Part shown: piece after piece, positions 61,086 through 64,000 of the stretch
Numbering within the stretch: position 1 is the first letter of the stretch
Layout: every line of letters starts with the position of its first letter
From: Apostichopus japonicus
Lineage: Eukaryota; Echinodermata; Holothuroidea; Aspidochirotida; Stichopodidae
DNA: 64,000 nt
Direction of reading: 5' to 3'
NCBI RefSeq assembly: GCF_037975245.1
Contig: NC_092569.1
Span: 23,154,168 to 23,218,167 of the forward strand
Program-made: the position numbers and the translations under genes
Notes under the pieces: generated by a model
Databases searched by the model: none
Told to the model about the DNA's origin: nothing
Seen by the model: only the letters and a program-made list of their open reading frames with translations

Positions 61086-62025
61086 AAACGGAGATGGTTA
61101 TTTCTTGCGTTATTACATAAATCACGAGTTCAATACCAAACAAAGGGACAGCGATGTTTATAGTAATAATTTTGTTTTTTTGTTTTCAAGGTGGTACGAT
61201 AACTGTTACTATTCTAACCACTACCACGTCAGTTTAGAAAGTGATTCTAGCATCTATTGTTAATATATCCCAGGATCGAATTATAAATCAAATATACTGA
61301 AATGAAGAATCGTCAAGTTAAACCTGAGTAAGGGACAGCATTACCGAAAAGTTTGTAGAAGTAGTCACAAAGTATGAAATTTCAAATCATTACATTTCCA
61401 TTTTTGTATTTATAAAGTTCTGTGTTTGTTGGATACTAATGAATATCATTGGCTATTACATCTTCCACTTATTATATAATTACTTTACGTGTAAACTTCA
61501 AAAGCATATTAAACACGAAATAGAACATCATTTAGCCCTCATAGGTGCGCTGTTTTAAATATACTGCAGTGGTTTACTATGAAACACGATTAAAAAACCG
61601 TAGCTTACTACCTTAACAAGATTACGATAGCACAGAGAATTTGCTGTATTATAATATTTAAAATTAAGAAGTATTTTCTCTTTTTCTATGCTTCATATCT
61701 TGTTTGAATTCAATGTCATCGTGTCTTTTTTTTTAGTTGCATACGTTTTAAATGATAAAGAAGAGAGCAATGTATCATAGCACACGGGGAATCAGCAGGA
61801 CAATGAAATATTCCAGGAATGTATTGTTCACTAATTGTGTGTATCACAACTCCGAAGAAATCACAGCTACGTTTGATAAAAAAGAGTCGTATAGGAATAA
61901 CTTCGGTTTATTGATTAAACACAATTGTCACACCTCACTTATGTCCTGAACTGACATTTTTCCTTAACTGCTTGTCTAAACTCTTGTACCACAGCACACG
62001 ATACACACATAACACAGTTACAGTT

Positions 62026-62270
62026 ACTACTGTAAATCTTAAAGTTTTGTGACTAGGTAAAAACTGGATCGTGCTATAAACCGGTAGCATGTGTTATTGT
62101 GTTTACAGTAAGAACTGAGGAAATGTGTAATATAAACAAATCCAGTTGTTGGAATTTGTTGGGAAAACACATATCTTTAGTTCTTACTGTAAATCTACTA
62201 GCACATGTTACCGATTTATCAGCACGATCCAGTGTTCACTGTGGTACAAAACTTTGAGATTTACAGTAGT
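62026..62270. repeat. Second copy of the fold-back palindrome
   Basis: Arms ACTACTGTAAATCTT and GATTTACAGTAGT pair as in 7954-8195. It was carried along by the segmental duplication. Confidence 0.75.
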
Positions 62271-62274
62271 TGCT

Positions 62275-64000
62275 GTAACCTCAGTGTGAATCAGCTGACC
62301 ACACCCTCCAATTCCTAAAGTTTATTTCTGAAAAGGTAAAAGAGAAATTTAATACAAGACCGTGAACTTCTAGCTTGTCTTATACAGCAAGGAAGCTGAA
62401 TTAATTTCGGCGATCAAATATAACTCAGTTTCTTGTCGAAATTTAGACAACCATAGTCGACATATCCTCACTGAAATTCGCTCTTAATTCACAGATATCA
62501 CTTGAAATCACCGTTGCGTATGTTTTAAATTACCATTATTGAAATAATGACAGACTATTTTCTCTGATAAGTCTTGTTTTTTTCTCGCTACGAGATCCGA
62601 TGTCACATAATATGGGAAGCAATCAGTTTCAATTTTGCTTTAAAGTCAATCAATCCGTTCATGCGGTAATGTTTTGTAACAAGTAAAGACATGAGCGTGA
62701 ATGCCAATTGAAAAGTGAGGGGGCGGTTCATAAAAGACTGAACACGGATAAAACTGAAGGAGTCTGCTCGTAGCGAGCGCCTCGGGGCAAAATCTTTTTT
62801 TCGGGTGGGGTCAAAGGGCCGCCTAAGGGCCCTGACGGGGTCCAGGGTAAAAGTCCAGGCAAGAGCCGAAGTCTTCCAGTTTGTTTCTGTTTGGTTACTG
62901 CATTTTTACCAAAAGTCAGACCTGGCAAGTGATTAGACATAACTTAGGAAAGACTTATCTATTTAATATCCGGGTGAAACTTAGGGCCTTTATCATGATT
63001 GATAAAATCGAATCCTGAACCCAAACGGAAACATTCTCATTTTTTTGTTTCTCAAATACAATAATCTTGTTATACAGATGTCTACAATTTGGTACCTGAA
63101 GTACAATAAAAAAAAATCACCATTGAGTATCTGGCCACATTCACTTTATCGGAAACATACAATAAAAATACTTCAGTTCCCAAGCCAGGGTAGAATCTCT
63201 AGGGGTAGTTGAGTGATATCTAGAACAATTATGTATCGTCTAAATGATGTGGGTATATACTAGGGCCTTTTACGAAATTGTTAGTCAATGGGCCACCTCC
63301 CAAACTGGACCATTATGACACTATCGAAACGTAGCGCCCGCATCGGTTGGAGCGTAGCTCAGCAAGAAATTATTTTGTGAAAAATGCCCGCCCAGATTGC
63401 CGGAAATGGTACATTGCGAGCCTTGTAAGTTGCATATGAACATTCTAAAATGTGAGATCTCATGTTGTAGAAAATTTTACCCTCCACAAAAAAAAATTAT
63501 ATGAGAAGAAATCTTTGCGGGAGAAAATCACTTCGTAAGGGAGAAATAGGTCTTAACGTTACTTCATAAGCTATAATATTTGTTTCACATACCAAAGAGG
63601 GACCTACTAGAGGGTGTGGGGGGGGGGGGGGGCAAGTGAGCTGAGTGGATCGGCCGTGTAACTGACTGAGCCTCAATATTTTTAGTTAAATCAACGGGTC
63701 ACTGATTAAGGGGCTAACAATATAACTGATAAGCCTTTAGATACACAAAGACGTAATAAGTATATAGTCCAGGCGTTCACATAATCATAGGCCTACTTCC
63801 ATCTAGGAAGTTGAACTCTCACGGGCGCAACTGCCTCCCCCCCCCCCCTCCATGCAGGTTAAAAATAATATGCTGGAAAGGAGATTAGCGAATGCTGTTG
63901 GCTTTCGTGATCTGCTGGCTCATTATATAGCCTCAGAGTTATATGGGCGCTGTTCCTCATTTAATTTAGGCTACAAATAAAATCATTTATTCTTAAGTAT
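62275..64000. repeat. Duplicate of gene B upstream flank
   Basis: Matches 8200-9780 to the right edge, with a GC-rich insertion of about 105 bp at 62757-62862, a G15 tract at 63618-63632 and a C tract near 63840. No gene seen. Confidence 0.7.

Larger units (their letters stand above)
52416..61330 (+). pseudogene. psi2: decayed FReD gene fragment split by a 7.5-kb insertion
   Basis: 52416-52470 encodes ESDNYRLLGIGTYSRAV, the end of a FReD exon B with donor GTGGGT. About 61086-61330 is a decayed exon C: GDGYFLRYYINHEFNTKQRD, SDVYSNN, then WYDNCYYSN, a stop in SIYC-stop-YIPGSNYK and a frameshift before TEMK. An intron-like TTTGTTTTCAAG interrupts it before WYDN. It is the duplicate of psi1 and keeps more of exon C than psi1 does. 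Confidence 0.75.

Overview
This is AT-rich, intron-rich animal DNA. It carries a tandem cluster of genes for secreted fibrinogen-related proteins (FReD genes), all on the + strand, embedded in duplicated and transposon-rich sequence. The intron density, L2/CR1-like retroposon ends, hAT and TTAA-type elements and the FReD plus TIL plus EGF domain mix suggest a marine invertebrate, perhaps an echinoderm. That assignment is an inference, not a proof.

Layout. Gene A (24-3099) is cut by the left edge. A decayed FReD copy (psi1, about 5096-6758) follows. Gene B (10400-19882) is complete and encodes 533 residues. At 19.9-24 kb there is a non-duplicated spacer with a minus-strand reverse transcriptase relic, two inverted-repeat elements and a hAT-type element. 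Gene C (26524-36383) is complete and encodes 407 residues. Gene D (40871-50399) has intact exons except that the small second exon is missing. A second decayed copy (psi2) starts at 52416 and resumes at 61086, because a 7.5-kb element with TTAA target duplications (52835-60316) sits inside it. The window ends in sequence homologous to the upstream flank of gene B, so a further B-like gene may follow outside.

Gene logic. The reconstructed order of exons is: signal peptide; a 46-49 nt linker exon; FReD1 exon A; FReD1 exon B; then (B and D only) a TIL exon and a TILa/EGF exon that runs into FReD2 exon A; FReD2 exon B; FReD2 exon C. FReD1 lacks the third exon that would encode the calcium and ligand-binding subdomain. 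FReD2 is full length. Exon phases (0, 0-1, 1-0, 0-1, 1-0, 0-0, 0-1, 1-stop) keep the frame throughout B and C. A and C lack the TIL/EGF part because TIL and EGF exons appear fused by a deletion into one short exon. The products are probably secreted lectin-like recognition proteins of the FREP/ficolin kind; this rests on family knowledge.

Duplication history. The C and D blocks repeat at about 14.3 kb spacing, with a visible junction near 38405. A plus psi1 plus flank (about 0.6-9.8 kb) matches D plus psi2 plus flank (about 48-64 kb). Empty sites in paralogous copies date four insertions or deletions after the duplications: the L2-like element in D intron 1, the 714-bp element in C, the 7.5-kb TTAA element in psi2, and loss of the linker exon in D. 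All coordinates were read by eye; no alignment or database search was run.
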